From Nonomuraea fuscirosea (GTDB taxonomy: Bacteria; Actinomycetota; Actinomycetes; Streptosporangiales; Streptosporangiaceae): a DNA stretch of 64,000 nt. Each line of letters begins with the position of its first letter. The first letter of the stretch is position 1. The notes under the pieces were generated by a model. The model had not been told where the DNA came from and ran no database searches. It saw only the letters and a list, made by a program, of their open reading frames with translations. Location of the stretch: contig NZ_PVNG01000002.1 in assembly GCF_003001935.1 (NCBI RefSeq), forward strand, positions 372,001 through 436,000, given 5' to 3'. The position numbers and the translations under genes were made by a program. Positions 26,778 to 36,145 of this stretch are shown piece after piece.

Positions 26778-27644
26778 TCACCACGGCGTGGCGGCGGTGG
26801 CCGGCTCATCCGCCACAGCCGTGCGCTCGCCCCACTCCAGCCGTGACCGCAGCTGAACGGCGTCCTTCGCGAGCGCTGACACCAGTGTGCCGGGGCCGGC
26901 CAGCGGCAGCACCGCGACGCCCTCGGCCACGGCCGGCTCCTCGGCGCGGGCGGTCAGGAACGTGGTGCCGACGCAGCGCGCGGAGCCGTACACGGCGGGG
27001 GAGGAGTCGAGGTCCGGGTCGCCGGCCGTGAACTCCTGCCGCAGCAGCGGCAGGCCGTCGCGGGTGACGTCGAAGCGGGAGCGGCAGCGGCCGGACGGCT
27101 CGCCGTGGCGGCCGAAGACGATCTCCTCCCGCCAGAACGCGCTCGCGCCGTCCTCCAGCGTGAGCCGGACCAGGAGGCGGTGCGCGCAGCCGGCGGCGAG
27201 CACGGTCGGCTCGGGGGCGAAGCGGAGCGTGCCGCCGGCGCCCACGTGGGCGGTGACCAGCAGCTCGGACTCGCCCGGGCCGGGCAGGACCAGTGTGGCG
27301 GCGACCGAGCCGAGCTCCAGGGTGGTGCCGGGGGCGACGTACAGGTCGAGCGCGAGCATGTCGCCGCCGAGCGGGCCCGCCGCGGTGGAGACGAGGTGGA
27401 CGGTGTGCGGCCCCGTCTGGCGCAGCGTCAGCGGCGGCGCCGAGGCCAGCCGGCTCACCACGGTACGGCCGTCGGCAGCTCGTGCGGTGGCCACGGCGGC
27501 ACTCGCCCGCATCACCCGGCGGCCGTTCGGCGGGGGCGGGGGCGGGGGCGTCGCGCGCCGGTCGGCCGATGGTGAGGGCGTCGCGGGATCGTCGGTCGCC
27601 CGGGTGGAGGTTGTGCGACCGGCCGGTGGTGGCGGTGGTGGCAT
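26778..27644 (-). CDS. ureD: Urease accessory protein UreD
   Basis: UreD is the scaffold that binds apo-urease and recruits UreF and UreG for nickel insertion. The family core begins MRASAAVATARAADGRTVVSRLASAPPLTLRQTG and includes AGPLGGDMLALDLYVAPGTTLELGSVAATLVLPG. ATG 27644 overlaps the ureG stop (TAATG) but adds 44 Pro-rich residues; ATG 27512 gives the usual N-terminus MRAS and 244 residues. It is the last gene of ureABCFGD. Confidence 0.88.
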   Translation of the reverse strand: MPPPPPPAGRTTSTRATDDPATPSPSADRRATPPPPPPPNGRRVMRASAAVATARAADGRTVVSRLASAPPLTLRQTGPHTVHLVSTAAGPLGGDMLALDLYVAPGTTLELGSVAATLVLPGPGESELLVTAHVGAGGTLRFAPEPTVLAAGCAHRLLVRLTLEDGASAFWREEIVFGRHGEPSGRCRSRFDVTRDGLPLLRQEFTAGDPDLDSSPAVYGSARCVGTTFLTARAEEPAVAEGVAVLPLAGPGTLVSALAKDAVQLRSRLEWGERTAVADEPATAATPW

Positions 27645-28318
27645 TACGAGACGGGGGAGGCGTGGGTGTGGGACCAGTCGCGTACCTGCTCGTAGACCCA
27701 GGCGGCGACCTCGGCGGCGGTCGGCTCCTGGCGGATCGAGGTGAAGCGCACCGGCCGGTCCCCGCGCACCGCGGCCGCGTCGCGGGCCATCACGTCGAGG
27801 TCGGCGCCCACCATCGGGGCCAGGTCGGTCTTGTTGATCACCAGCAGGTCCGCGCTGGTGACGCCGGGGCCGCCCTTGCGCGGGACCTTGTCGCCGCCGG
27901 ACACGTCCAGCACGAAGATCTGCCGGTCGGCCAGCCCGCGGCTGAACGTGGCCGTCAGGTTGTCGCCGCCGCTCTCGACGATCACCAGGTCGAGCGGGCC
28001 GAAGTGGTGTTCGAGGGTCTCCACGGCGTCGAGGTTCGCGGCGATGTCGTCGCGGATGGCGGTGTGCGGGCAGCAGCCGGTCTCGACGGCGAGGATGCGC
28101 TCCTGGTCGAGCACGCCCGCGCGGCGCAGGAAGTCGGCGTCCTCGGTGGTGTAGATGTCGTTGGTCACCACGCCCAGGGACAGCGTCGGGCCCAGGGTCC
28201 GGCACAGGGCCGCCACCAGGGCCGTCTTGCCGCTGCCGACCGGCCCGCCGACGCCCAGGCGCAGCGCGCGGCCGCGGCCGTCGGGGGCGTGGTGATGGTC
28301 GTCGTGATTGGCTCCCAT
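27644..28318 (-). CDS. ureG: Urease accessory GTPase UreG
   Basis: This 224-residue SIMIBI GTPase powers nickel delivery to urease. A His/Asp-rich N-terminus ([16 protein letters not shown]) may store nickel. It is followed by Walker A GPVGSGKT, the metal-binding CCPH motif ([13 protein letters not shown]), [12 protein letters not shown] and NKTDL. ATG 28318 is preceded by AAAGGA. Because no ureE gene is present, the His-rich tail may partly compensate (inference). Confidence 0.96.
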   Translation of the reverse strand: MGANHDDHHHAPDGRGRALRLGVGGPVGSGKTALVAALCRTLGPTLSLGVVTNDIYTTEDADFLRRAGVLDQERILAVETGCCPHTAIRDDIAANLDAVETLEHHFGPLDLVIVESGGDNLTATFSRGLADRQIFVLDVSGGDKVPRKGGPGVTSADLLVINKTDLAPMVGADLDVMARDAAAVRGDRPVRFTSIRQEPTAAEVAAWVYEQVRDWSHTHASPVS

Positions 28319-28335
28319 GAAGGGGTCCTTTCGTG

Positions 28336-29025
28336 TCAGGAGATGAACAGCCGTACCTCGGCTCGGGCGTGCTGTTCCGCGAGGGCATCGAGGGCGGGCG
28401 CCGAACAGGCGGGCAGCGCCCCCAGCGCCTCCAGGGGCGTGAGGGGATCGGACGGCCGGCAGGCGTGGGTCGCCACGGCGGTGAGGTCGGGGGTCAGGGT
28501 GGCCAGGACGGCGTGCACGGACACCGGGTCGAGGCCCAGCAGACGGACCGCCGCCGTGGCCGGCCCCGTGACCGCGTGGTAGGCCGCCGCCAGCGCCGCC
28601 TCCTCCGGCGTACAACCGGCCGCGTGTGCCGCCGCGCCGAGGGCGAGCGGGTGGTGCGGGCTCGGGATCGCCCGGGCGAGCTCGTCCAGCACGGGGGACG
28701 GCCAGATCCGGCGGGCCACCCGAAGCAGCAGCCGGCCCTGGGTGCGCGAGGCCTCCCGCTGCGCCGGGGACGCGGTCCTGGCGTCCACCTCGGCGTCCAG
28801 CGCCTCCCACGAGACCGTGCCCCCGCCGGCGGAGGCGTGGGTGCATGCGGCGGTCAGGGCGGCGGCGACGGCGCCGGCCGTGCGCAGCCGTCCGCGCAGG
28901 AAGTGGGCCAGTGAGGGCACGTCGTGGACCGCCCCCGACGTGACGGCGCGTTCGGCGCCGCCGGAGTGGGCGTGACCCCCGGCCGGCAGCCGGGAGTCGG
29001 TGAGGAGGAGCAGGGCGGGACGCAT
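28336..29025 (-). CDS. ureF: Urease accessory protein UreF
   Basis: This 229-residue all-helical protein joins UreD and UreG in the activation complex. Its features are [24 protein letters not shown] at the N-terminus and [22 protein letters not shown] later. ATG 29025 shares its A with the ureC stop (TGATG), so translation is coupled. It ends 18 bases before the ureG start. Confidence 0.92.
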   Translation of the reverse strand: MRPALLLLTDSRLPAGGHAHSGGAERAVTSGAVHDVPSLAHFLRGRLRTAGAVAAALTAACTHASAGGGTVSWEALDAEVDARTASPAQREASRTQGRLLLRVARRIWPSPVLDELARAIPSPHHPLALGAAAHAAGCTPEEAALAAAYHAVTGPATAAVRLLGLDPVSVHAVLATLTPDLTAVATHACRPSDPLTPLEALGALPACSAPALDALAEQHARAEVRLFIS

Positions 29026-30749
29026 CAGAAGAGGAAGTAACGCTGGGCCATGGGCAGGGCGGTGGCGGGAGCGGGTTCGACGAGGTCGCCGTCGATGCGG
29101 ACCTCGAACGTGTCGGGCGCCACCTCGATCCGCGGCAGCGCGTCGTTGAGCGGCATCGAGGACTTGCCGCGCCTCCGTACGTCCGCGACCGGCGCGAGGC
29201 GGCGGCGCACCGCCAGCCGGTCGGCCAGCCCCGACTCCACGGCGGCGGGCGAGACGAAGTGCAGCGAGGTGGCGGCCGCGGTGACCGGCGCGGCGCCGAA
29301 CATGGGGCGGGGCAGCACCGGCTGCGGCGTCGGGATCGAGGCGTTGGCGTCGCCCATCTGCGCCCAGGCGACCACGCCGCCCTTGAGCACCAGGTCGGGC
29401 TTGACCCCGAAGAAGGCCGGGTCCCAGAGGACCAGGTCGGCGAGCTTGCCGGGCTCGACGGAGCCGACGTCGGCCTCCAGCCCATGGGCGATGGCCGGGC
29501 AGATCGTATATTTCGCGATATAGCGGCGGGCGCGCAGGTTGTCGGCCGGGCCGCCCAGCGAGCCTCGCCGCCCCTTCATGACGTGCGCCGTCTGCCACGT
29601 ACGGATGATCGTCTCGCCGATCCTGCCCATGGCCTGCGAGTCGGAGCCGATCATGGAGATCGCGCCGAGGTCGTGCAGGACGTCCTCGGCGGCCATCGTC
29701 GTCGGCCGGATCCGCGACTCGGCGAACGCCAGGTCCTCGGGGATCGACGGGTTGAGGTGATGGCAGACCATCAGCATGTCGAGGTGCTCGTCGAGCGTGT
29801 TGACGGTGTGCGGCCTGGTCGGGTTGGTGGAGGACGGCAGCACGTTGGGATAGGCCGCGACGCGGATGATGTCGGGCGCGTGCCCGCCGCCCGCCCCTTC
29901 GGTGTGGTACGCGTGAATCGTCCGGTCGCCGATGGCCGCGAGGGTCGACTCGACGAAGCCGGCCTCGTTCAGCGTGTCGGTGTGGATCGTGACCTGCACG
30001 CCGGCGGCGTCGGCGACGCTCAGGCAGGCGTCGATGGCGGCCGGCGTGGTGCCCCAGTCCTCGTGCAGCTTGAAGCCGGAGGCGCCGGCCCGCAGCTGTT
30101 CGAGCAGGCCCTCCTCGCTGACGGTGTTGCCCTTGCCGAGCAGGGCGAAGTTCAGCGGGTAGGCGTCGAGCGACTCCAGCATGCGGGCGAGGTACCAGGT
30201 GCCGGTGACGGTGGTGGCCTTGGTGCCCTCGACGGGCCCGGTGCCGCCGCCGACGATCGTGGTGACGCCGGAGCCGACGGCCTCGTCGAGCAGTTGCGGG
30301 CAGATGAGGTGGACGTGCGAGTCGACGGCCCCGGCGGTGAGGATCTTGCCGTTGCCGGCCAGCACCTCCGTGGACGGCCCGATGACCAGGTCGACGCCGT
30401 CCATAGTGTCGGGATTGCCGGCCTTGCCGATGCCCATGACGCGGCCGTCGCGGATGCCGACGTCGGCCTTGATCACGCCCCAGTGGTCGAGGATCACCGC
30501 GCCGGTGATGATCAGGTCGGCCGCGCCCTCGGCGCGGGTGGTCCTGGCCTGGCCCATGGACTCGCGGATGACCTTGCCGCCGCCGAAGACGGCCTCGTCG
30601 CCGGGACCGGCCGGGCCCATGGAGCGGTCCTCGGTGACCTCGATGAACAGGTCGGTGTCGGCCAGCCGGATCCGGTCGCCGGTCGTGGGCCCGTAGAGGG
30701 CGGCGTAGCGGGCACGGGTGATCTGATGAGAAGCCGGCCGGTCAGTCAT
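29025..30749 (-). CDS. ureC: Urease alpha subunit UreC
   Basis: This 574-residue catalytic subunit hydrolyses urea to ammonia and carbamate at a dinuclear nickel site. Nickel ligands include H145 and H147 (HVH), carbamylated K227 (GFKLHEDWG) and histidines near 256 and 282. The mobile flap MVCHHLNPS carries C329 and H330. Length and all motifs are normal, so it should be active. It overlaps ureB by 8 bases. Confidence 0.98.
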   Translation of the reverse strand: MTDRPASHQITRARYAALYGPTTGDRIRLADTDLFIEVTEDRSMGPAGPGDEAVFGGGKVIRESMGQARTTRAEGAADLIITGAVILDHWGVIKADVGIRDGRVMGIGKAGNPDTMDGVDLVIGPSTEVLAGNGKILTAGAVDSHVHLICPQLLDEAVGSGVTTIVGGGTGPVEGTKATTVTGTWYLARMLESLDAYPLNFALLGKGNTVSEEGLLEQLRAGASGFKLHEDWGTTPAAIDACLSVADAAGVQVTIHTDTLNEAGFVESTLAAIGDRTIHAYHTEGAGGGHAPDIIRVAAYPNVLPSSTNPTRPHTVNTLDEHLDMLMVCHHLNPSIPEDLAFAESRIRPTTMAAEDVLHDLGAISMIGSDSQAMGRIGETIIRTWQTAHVMKGRRGSLGGPADNLRARRYIAKYTICPAIAHGLEADVGSVEPGKLADLVLWDPAFFGVKPDLVLKGGVVAWAQMGDANASIPTPQPVLPRPMFGAAPVTAAATSLHFVSPAAVESGLADRLAVRRRLAPVADVRRRGKSSMPLNDALPRIEVAPDTFEVRIDGDLVEPAPATALPMAQRYFLF

Positions 30750-31053
30750 CGAGCGGTCCCGCCCACTCCGGGCGCAGCCCCGGCACCACCCGGTTCCCCG
30801 CCAGCGGCACCAGCGTCACGTCCCGTTCGACGCCGGGCTCGAACCTGATCGCCGTCCCCGCCGGCACGTCCAGCCGCATCCCCCACGCCGCCTTCCTGTC
30901 GAACTCCAGCCCCGGGTTGGCCGCGGCGAAGTGGTAGTGCGAGCCCACCTGCACTGGCCGGTCCGCCGTGTTGACCACGCGCACGCTCACCCGCTCGCGC
31001 CCCGGGCTGAGCGCGATCACGCCCTCCGGATGGACGTACTCGCCCGGGATCAC
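30742..31053 (-). CDS. ureB: Urease beta subunit UreB
   Basis: This 103-residue structural subunit begins [11 protein letters not shown] (GTG start 31053) and has [28 protein letters not shown], the family signature. Its start overlaps the ureA stop (GTGA). Together with UreA and UreC it builds the trimer of ABC units. Confidence 0.97.
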   Translation of the reverse strand: MIPGEYVHPEGVIALSPGRERVSVRVVNTADRPVQVGSHYHFAAANPGLEFDRKAAWGMRLDVPAGTAIRFEPGVERDVTLVPLAGNRVVPGLRPEWAGPLDD

Positions 31054-31352
31054 GGGATCGGCCTGTGCACGGTGACCAGCTTCGTGCCGTCGGGGAAGGT
31101 GGCCTCGATCTGCACGCTGTCGAGCATCTCCGGTACGCCCTCCATGACGTCGGCCCGGCCGAGCACCGACCGCCCGGCCTCCATCAGGTCGGCCACGCTG
31201 CGCCCGTCCCTGGCCCCCTCCATGAGGAAGGACGCGATGACGGCGGTAGCCTCGGGATGGTTGAGCCGCAGGCCCCGGGCCTGGCGCTCGCGCGCGACCC
31301 CGGCGGCGACGTGGATGAGCAGCCGTTCCTGCTCGTGTGGGGTTAGCCGCAT
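31050..31352 (-). CDS. ureA: Urease gamma subunit UreA
   Basis: This 100-residue structural subunit begins [31 protein letters not shown], the classical UreA N-terminus, and contains [41 protein letters not shown]. It is the first gene of the operon. TATGGT lies 7 bases before ATG 31352, suggesting a leaderless transcript; a GGAA..CGGCCG..TTCC inverted repeat lies immediately upstream. Confidence 0.97.
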   Translation of the reverse strand: MRLTPHEQERLLIHVAAGVARERQARGLRLNHPEATAVIASFLMEGARDGRSVADLMEAGRSVLGRADVMEGVPEMLDSVQIEATFPDGTKLVTVHRPIP

Positions 31353-31551
31353 GGCCCGGACCATAGGAACCGGCCGTTTCCACGGCGTTGCCGGATCATG
31401 TCGTGTTGGTTTCGCCCTGCGGCGAAGCAGGGCATGACGGTTTTTGTGCGCTTGTGAACGCTTGGCAATCGCCAATTAACAATCGGGATCTTCTGGCGAA
31501 ATGTCGCCGAGTCACCTTTCTCGCAGAACCGGTCGGCAGGAAGGAACGGCT
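31353..31551. promoter_or_regulatory. Divergent ure/urt control region
   Basis: The 199-bp gap holds the ureA -10 box (TATGGT on the minus strand, 31360-31365) and a GGAAC-CGGCCG-TTTCC near-palindrome (31366-31381). TTGGC-AATC-GCCAA (31462-31475) lies in an AT-rich stretch. AAGGA at 31541 serves urtA. A nitrogen regulator such as GlnR is expected here, but I cannot identify a convincing GlnR box. Confidence 0.5.
31411..31433 (+). promoter_or_regulatory. Mutually exclusive hairpins upstream of urtA
   Basis: TTCGCC (31411-31416) can pair with GGCGAA (31421-31426), or GCCCTGC (31414-31420) with GCAGGGC (31427-31433). The two stems exclude each other. GGTTTTTG follows seven bases after the second stem, suggesting an attenuator-like switch. 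Confidence 0.4.
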
Positions 31552-32757
31552 GTGCGCATCTCCCGCCCGATTGTCTCCGCGATCCTCCTCTTAGCCCTCG
31601 CGGCCTGCGGGTCCGACGCCGAACCCGCCGCCCAGTCCAGCGAGATCAAGGTCGGACTCCTGCACTCGCTCAGCGGCACCATGGCGATCAGCGAGGTCAC
31701 CGTACGCGACGCCGAACTGCTCGCCGTCGAAGAGATCAACAAAGCCGGCGGCGTCCTGGGCAAGAAGCTCGTCCCGGTCGTGGAGGACGGCGCCTCCGAC
31801 TGGCCCACGTTCGCCGAGAAGGCCACCAAACTGATCAGGCAGGACAAGGTCGCGACCGTCTTCGGCGGCTGGACCTCGGCCAGCAGGAAGGCGATGCTGC
31901 CGGTCTTCGAACGCTACAAGGCGCTGCTCTGGTATCCGGTGCAGTACGAGGGGCTGGAGAGCTCGCCGTACATCTTCTACACCGGCGCCACCACCAACCA
32001 GCAGATCATCCCCGGCCTCGACTACCTCAAGGAGCAGGGCAAGAAGAAGCTGTTCCTGGTCGGCAGCGACTACGTCTTCCCGCGCACCGCGAACAAGATC
32101 ATCAAGGCGTACGCGGCCGCGAACGGGATGGAGATCCTCGGCGAGGAGTACACCCCGCTCGGCCACACCGAGTACTCCACCCTGGTCAACAAGGTCACGG
32201 GAGCCAAGCCGGACGCGGTCTTCAACACGCTCAACGGCGATTCGAACGTGGCCTTCTTCAAACAGCTCAAGAGCGCGGGAGCCACGGCCGAGAGCATGCC
32301 GGTCCTGTCGGTGAGCATCGCCGAAGAGGAGGTCACCGGCATCGGCGTGGACAACATCGCCGGCCAGCCGGTCGCCTGGAACTACTACCAGACCACCGAG
32401 ACCCCGGCCAACGACGCGTTCGTCAAGGCCTACAAGGCCAAGTACGGCGCCGCCAAGGTCACCAGCGACCCCATGGAGGCCGGCTACAACGCCGTCTACC
32501 TGTGGGCCGAAGCGGTCAAGAAGGCCGGCACGACCGAGGTGGAGGCGGTCAAGAAGGCCGCGCCCGGCATCGCGCTCGAACGTCCGGAAGGGCTGGTCAC
32601 CATCGACGGCGAGAACCAGCACATGTACAAGACCGCCCGCATCGGCATCATCCAGCCGGACGGGCTGATCAAGCAGGTGTGGGACTCGGGTGAGCCGATC
32701 AAGCCGGACCCGTACCTGAAGGGCTACCCCTGGGCCGCGAGCCTGGCGGCGGGGTGA
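31552..32757 (+). CDS. urtA: Urea ABC transporter substrate-binding lipoprotein UrtA
   Basis: This 401-residue periplasmic-type binding protein of the branched-chain amino acid/urea family has lipobox LAAC and starts its mature domain [52 protein letters not shown] and [16 protein letters not shown] are hallmarks of UrtA. GTG 31552 is preceded by AAGGA at 31541; an upstream ATG at 31501 would spoil the signal peptide. Divergence from ureABC supports urea as substrate. Confidence 0.95.
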   Translation: MRISRPIVSAILLLALAACGSDAEPAAQSSEIKVGLLHSLSGTMAISEVTVRDAELLAVEEINKAGGVLGKKLVPVVEDGASDWPTFAEKATKLIRQDKVATVFGGWTSASRKAMLPVFERYKALLWYPVQYEGLESSPYIFYTGATTNQQIIPGLDYLKEQGKKKLFLVGSDYVFPRTANKIIKAYAAANGMEILGEEYTPLGHTEYSTLVNKVTGAKPDAVFNTLNGDSNVAFFKQLKSAGATAESMPVLSVSIAEEEVTGIGVDNIAGQPVAWNYYQTTETPANDAFVKAYKAKYGAAKVTSDPMEAGYNAVYLWAEAVKKAGTTEVEAVKKAAPGIALERPEGLVTIDGENQHMYKTARIGIIQPDGLIKQVWDSGEPIKPDPYLKGYPWAASLAAG

Positions 32758-33608
32758 CGATGACGGCCTTCGTCAACCAGCTGCCGATCGGGCTCTCGAT
32801 CGGGGCGGTGCTGCTGCTCATCGCGCTCGGCCTGACGTTCACGTTCGGGCAGATGGGCGTGATCAACATGGCGCACGGGTCGTTCATCATGGCCGGGGCC
32901 TACACCGCGTACCTGCTGCAGGACCTGGTCCTGGCCCTGCCGGCGGCCTTCCTGGTCGCCGGCGCCATGGGGCTGGTCCTGGAGCGGCTCGCGATCAGGC
33001 ACCTGTACGGCCGGCCGCTGGACACGCTGCTGCTCACCTGGGGCGTCAGCCTGGTGCTGCAGCAGCTCGCCCGCGACCTGTTCGGCGCGCCCAACGTGCA
33101 GGTGAGCGCGCCCTCCTGGCTGTCGGGAGGCGTGGGCATCCTGCCCTACAACCGGCTGTTCATCATGGGGCTCGCGGTGGCCGGCGTGGTGGGGGTCTGG
33201 TTCTACCTCACCCGCACCGGGCTCGGCCGCAGGACCCAGGCGGTGGTGCAGAACCGGCAGCTCGCCGCCACCAGCGGGATCGACACCGGCCGGATCGACA
33301 TGCTGACCTTCTTCATCGGGTCGGGGCTGGCCGGCGTCGCGGGCGTGGCGGTGACGCTCATCGGCCCGGTCGGGCCCGCGCTCGGCGACTACTACATCGT
33401 GGACGCCTTCCTCGTCGTCGTGGCCGGCGGGCTCGGGCAGCTGCGCGGGGCCGTGCTCGCGGCGCTCGGGCTCGGGCTGCTCAACTCCTACGCCGAGTTC
33501 TGGTCGGACGCCTCGCTGGCCAAGGTGATCGTGTTCGCGGTCATCATCGCGTTCCTGCAGATCCGGCCGCAGGGCATGTTCGTGCTCAGATCGAGGGCGC
33601 TCACATGA
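32754..33608 (+). CDS. urtB: Urea ABC transporter permease UrtB
   Basis: This 284-residue LivH-type permease has about eight membrane helices. [25 protein letters not shown] and the [20 protein letters not shown] loop (the ATPase contact) are typical. It starts at GTG 32754 overlapping the urtA stop, or ATG 32760. It lacks the long N-terminal periplasmic extension seen in proteobacterial UrtB. Its end overlaps urtC (ATGA). Confidence 0.93.
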   Translation: MTMTAFVNQLPIGLSIGAVLLLIALGLTFTFGQMGVINMAHGSFIMAGAYTAYLLQDLVLALPAAFLVAGAMGLVLERLAIRHLYGRPLDTLLLTWGVSLVLQQLARDLFGAPNVQVSAPSWLSGGVGILPYNRLFIMGLAVAGVVGVWFYLTRTGLGRRTQAVVQNRQLAATSGIDTGRIDMLTFFIGSGLAGVAGVAVTLIGPVGPALGDYYIVDAFLVVVAGGLGQLRGAVLAALGLGLLNSYAEFWSDASLAKVIVFAVIIAFLQIRPQGMFVLRSRALT

Positions 33609-34645
33609 TCAGACGTCATCTGCCCTTCGCGACCGTGGCCGTGATCGCGCTGGTGGCCGCGCCGCTGCTGCTGGAGCCGTTCCGGCTGGGGCTGCTCGCG
33701 AAATATCTGTGCTACGCGATCGTCGCGCTCGGGATCGGGCTGGCCTGGGGCAAGGGCGGCATGCTCACCCTCGGCCAGGGCGTCTTCTTCGGGCTCGGCG
33801 GCTACTCCATGGCGATGTACCTCAAGCTCACCGAGGCGGGAGGCGCCGGCGGCGGGCTGCCCGACTTCATGGTGTGGAGCGGCGTGGAGTCGCTGCCCGC
33901 CCTGTGGGTGCCGTTCGGGAACCCGGTCTTCGCGCTCGGCATGGCCGTGCTCGGGCCGATGGCGATCGCGCTGATCCTCGGCACGCTCGTCTTCCGGCAG
34001 CGGGTACGGGGGGCGTACTTCGCGATCCTCACCCAGGCGCTGGCCGCCGCCATGGTCATCCTGCTGGTCGGGCAGCAGGGCCTGACCGGCGGCACCAACG
34101 GCATGACGAACTTCTTCGAGCTGTTCGGCCAGGACCTGGCCGAGGACTCCACCCAGCGCGGCCTCTACCTGGTCGTGGCGAGCGTGCTCGGCCTGCTCTA
34201 CCTGGCCACCCGCCAGCTCGTGAACAGCCGCTACGGCCGCCTGCTGGTCGCGGTCAGGGACGGCGAGGACCGGGTGCGCTTCCTCGGCTACGACCCGGCC
34301 CTGGTCAAGACCGTCACCTTCGCCATCTCGGCGGGCATGGCCGGGCTGGCGGGCGCGCTGTTCGTCCCCGTCGTCGGCATCATCTCGCCCGCGCTGCTCG
34401 GCGTCGTGCCCTCGCTCGAACTGGTCGTCGCGGTGGCCGTGGGCGGGCGGCACGCGCTGGCCGGCGCCGTGCTCGGCGCGGTCGTCATGGGGTACGCCAA
34501 GACGGCGTTCAGCGAGCAGTTCGCCGACGGCTGGCTCTACCTGCAAGGAGCCCTGTTCATCCTGGTGATGACGCTCGCCCCCAAGGGCATCGCCGGAATC
34601 AGCCGAAGCATCGCCGGGAGGCTGCGCCATGCTAGAGCTACGTGA
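33605..34645 (+). CDS. urtC: Urea ABC transporter permease UrtC
   Basis: This 346-residue LivM-type permease has about ten helices. GKGGMLTLGQGVFFGLGGYSMAMYLKL and SRYGRLLVAVRDGEDRVRFLGYD are conserved. The last 17 bases overlap urtD. Confidence 0.93.
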   Translation: MIRRHLPFATVAVIALVAAPLLLEPFRLGLLAKYLCYAIVALGIGLAWGKGGMLTLGQGVFFGLGGYSMAMYLKLTEAGGAGGGLPDFMVWSGVESLPALWVPFGNPVFALGMAVLGPMAIALILGTLVFRQRVRGAYFAILTQALAAAMVILLVGQQGLTGGTNGMTNFFELFGQDLAEDSTQRGLYLVVASVLGLLYLATRQLVNSRYGRLLVAVRDGEDRVRFLGYDPALVKTVTFAISAGMAGLAGALFVPVVGIISPALLGVVPSLELVVAVAVGGRHALAGAVLGAVVMGYAKTAFSEQFADGWLYLQGALFILVMTLAPKGIAGISRSIAGRLRHARAT

Positions 34646-35378
34646 CGTCCAGGTGATCTTCGACGGCTTCCGCGCGCTCGACGGCGTCGACCTGACCGTG
34701 CCCGAGGGCGAGCTGCGCTTCCTCATCGGGCCCAACGGGGCCGGCAAGACCACGCTCATCGACGTGATCACGGGCCTGACCAGGCCGGCCGCCGGCAGCG
34801 TGCGGTTCGGCGGTGCGGACCTGGTCGGCAGGAAGGAGCACGAGATCGTCCGGATGGGCGTCGGGCGCACGTTCCAGACCTCGGTGGTGTTCGAGGCGCT
34901 CACCGTGATCGAGAACCTCGACCTGGCCGCCACCTTCCGCAAGCCGCTGTGGTCGCTGACCCGGCGGCGCGACGGCGTGTCCGAGGCCGTCGAGGAGGCC
35001 CTGGCCAGGACGGGTCTCGAAGAGCTCGCCGAGCGTTCAGCGGGCGTTCTCTCACACGGCCAGCGCCAGTGGCTGGAGATCGGCATGCTGCTGGCGCAGC
35101 GGCCGAAACTGCTGCTCCTGGACGAGCCGGTGGCCGGCATGTCCAAGGACGAACGCGAGCGTACGGGTGAGCTGCTCACCGAGATCGCCGACGACCACAC
35201 GGTGATCGTGGTGGAGCACGACATGGACTTCCTGCGCCGGCACGCCTCGGTGGTGACCGTGCTGCACGAGGGCAAGGTGCTGGTCGAGGGGTCGGTGGAC
35301 GAGGTCAGCGCCGACCCCCGGGTGCAGGAGGTCTATCTGGGGAGGAGAGCTGGCGATGCTGTCGGTAACCGGCCTTGA
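34629..35378 (+). CDS. urtD: Urea ABC transporter ATPase UrtD
   Basis: This 249-residue LivG-type ATPase has Walker A GPNGAGKTT, Walker B LLLLDEPVAGM and the switch VVVEHDMDFLRR. The signature is LSHGQRQWLEIG, the variant typical of UrtD rather than LSGGQ. It overlaps urtC by 17 bases and urtE by 23. Confidence 0.94.
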   Translation: MLELRDVQVIFDGFRALDGVDLTVPEGELRFLIGPNGAGKTTLIDVITGLTRPAAGSVRFGGADLVGRKEHEIVRMGVGRTFQTSVVFEALTVIENLDLAATFRKPLWSLTRRRDGVSEAVEEALARTGLEELAERSAGVLSHGQRQWLEIGMLLAQRPKLLLLDEPVAGMSKDERERTGELLTEIADDHTVIVVEHDMDFLRRHASVVTVLHEGKVLVEGSVDEVSADPRVQEVYLGRRAGDAVGNRP

Positions 35379-36045
35379 GTCGGGGTACGGGAGGGCGCGC
35401 GTGCTGTTCGGGGTGTCGCTGGAGGTCGGCCCCGGTCAGCTCGTGTGCGTCATGGGACGTAACGGGGTCGGCAAGACCACGCTGCTCAACACCGTCATGG
35501 GGGTGCTGCCCGCCACGGCGGGCACGGTGACGTTCGACGGCCGCGACGTCACCAGGCTCAAGCCGCACGAGCGGGTGCGGCTCGGCATGGGGTACGTCCC
35601 GCAGGGCCACCAGTGCTTCCCCCAGCTGTCCGTGCTGGGCAACCTGCTCGTCACCGTCGAGGCGGCCAAGCAGCCCAGGAGCGCCGTGGACGAGGCCCTC
35701 GACGTCTTCCCCGCGCTCAGGCCCCTGCTCAAGCGGAGCGCCGGGCACCTGTCGGGCGGGCAGCAGCAGCAACTCGCCATGGCCCGCGCCCTGGTGACCC
35801 GGCCCAGGATGCTGATCCTCGACGAGCCCACCGAGGGCATCCAGCCGTCGATCATCGTCGAGATCGAGGCCGCCATCGAGCGGCTGCACGCCTCGGGCCT
35901 GGCCGTGCTGCTGGTGGAGCAGTATCTGGACATCGCGCTGCGGCTGGCCGACACGTTCGTCATCCTCGACGGCGGTCACGTCGTGCGTACGGGAGAGGCC
36001 GGCGACCTGCACAAGGAGGACGTCCAGCGGCTGCTGGCCGTCTGA
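35356..36045 (+). CDS. urtE: Urea ABC transporter ATPase UrtE
   Basis: This 229-residue LivF-type ATPase has Walker A GRNGVGKTT, signature LSGGQQQQLA, Walker B LILDEPTEGIQPSI and the switch region LLVEQYLD. GYVPQGHQCFPQLSV distinguishes it as UrtE. It is the last gene of the urt operon and is followed by a repeat-hairpin region. Confidence 0.94.
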   Translation: MLSVTGLESGYGRARVLFGVSLEVGPGQLVCVMGRNGVGKTTLLNTVMGVLPATAGTVTFDGRDVTRLKPHERVRLGMGYVPQGHQCFPQLSVLGNLLVTVEAAKQPRSAVDEALDVFPALRPLLKRSAGHLSGGQQQQLAMARALVTRPRMLILDEPTEGIQPSIIVEIEAAIERLHASGLAVLLVEQYLDIALRLADTFVILDGGHVVRTGEAGDLHKEDVQRLLAV

Positions 36046-36053
36046 CGGGCCGG

Positions 36054-36122
36054 ACGGCCGGACCGTCCGGCGGGTCACGTGACGGCGTACGGCCGGACCG
36101 TCCGGCGGGTCACGTGACGGCG
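36054..36122. repeat. 35-bp direct repeat with paired palindromes
   Basis: Near-identical copies lie at 36054-36087 and 36089-36122. Each contains GCCGGAC-C-GTCCGGC and the 10-bp palindrome GTCACGTGAC (36074-36083 and 36109-36118). Lying between convergent genes, the hairpins may act as a bidirectional terminator. Confidence 0.8.
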
Positions 36123-36145
36123 GACGGCCGCCGGCGGCCGGCCAT

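Noticed and set aside
36074..36118. GTCACGTGAC boxes as eukaryote-like E-boxes
   Set aside because: The resemblance is to a short palindrome only; in a bacterial intergenic repeat it says nothing about such regulators.
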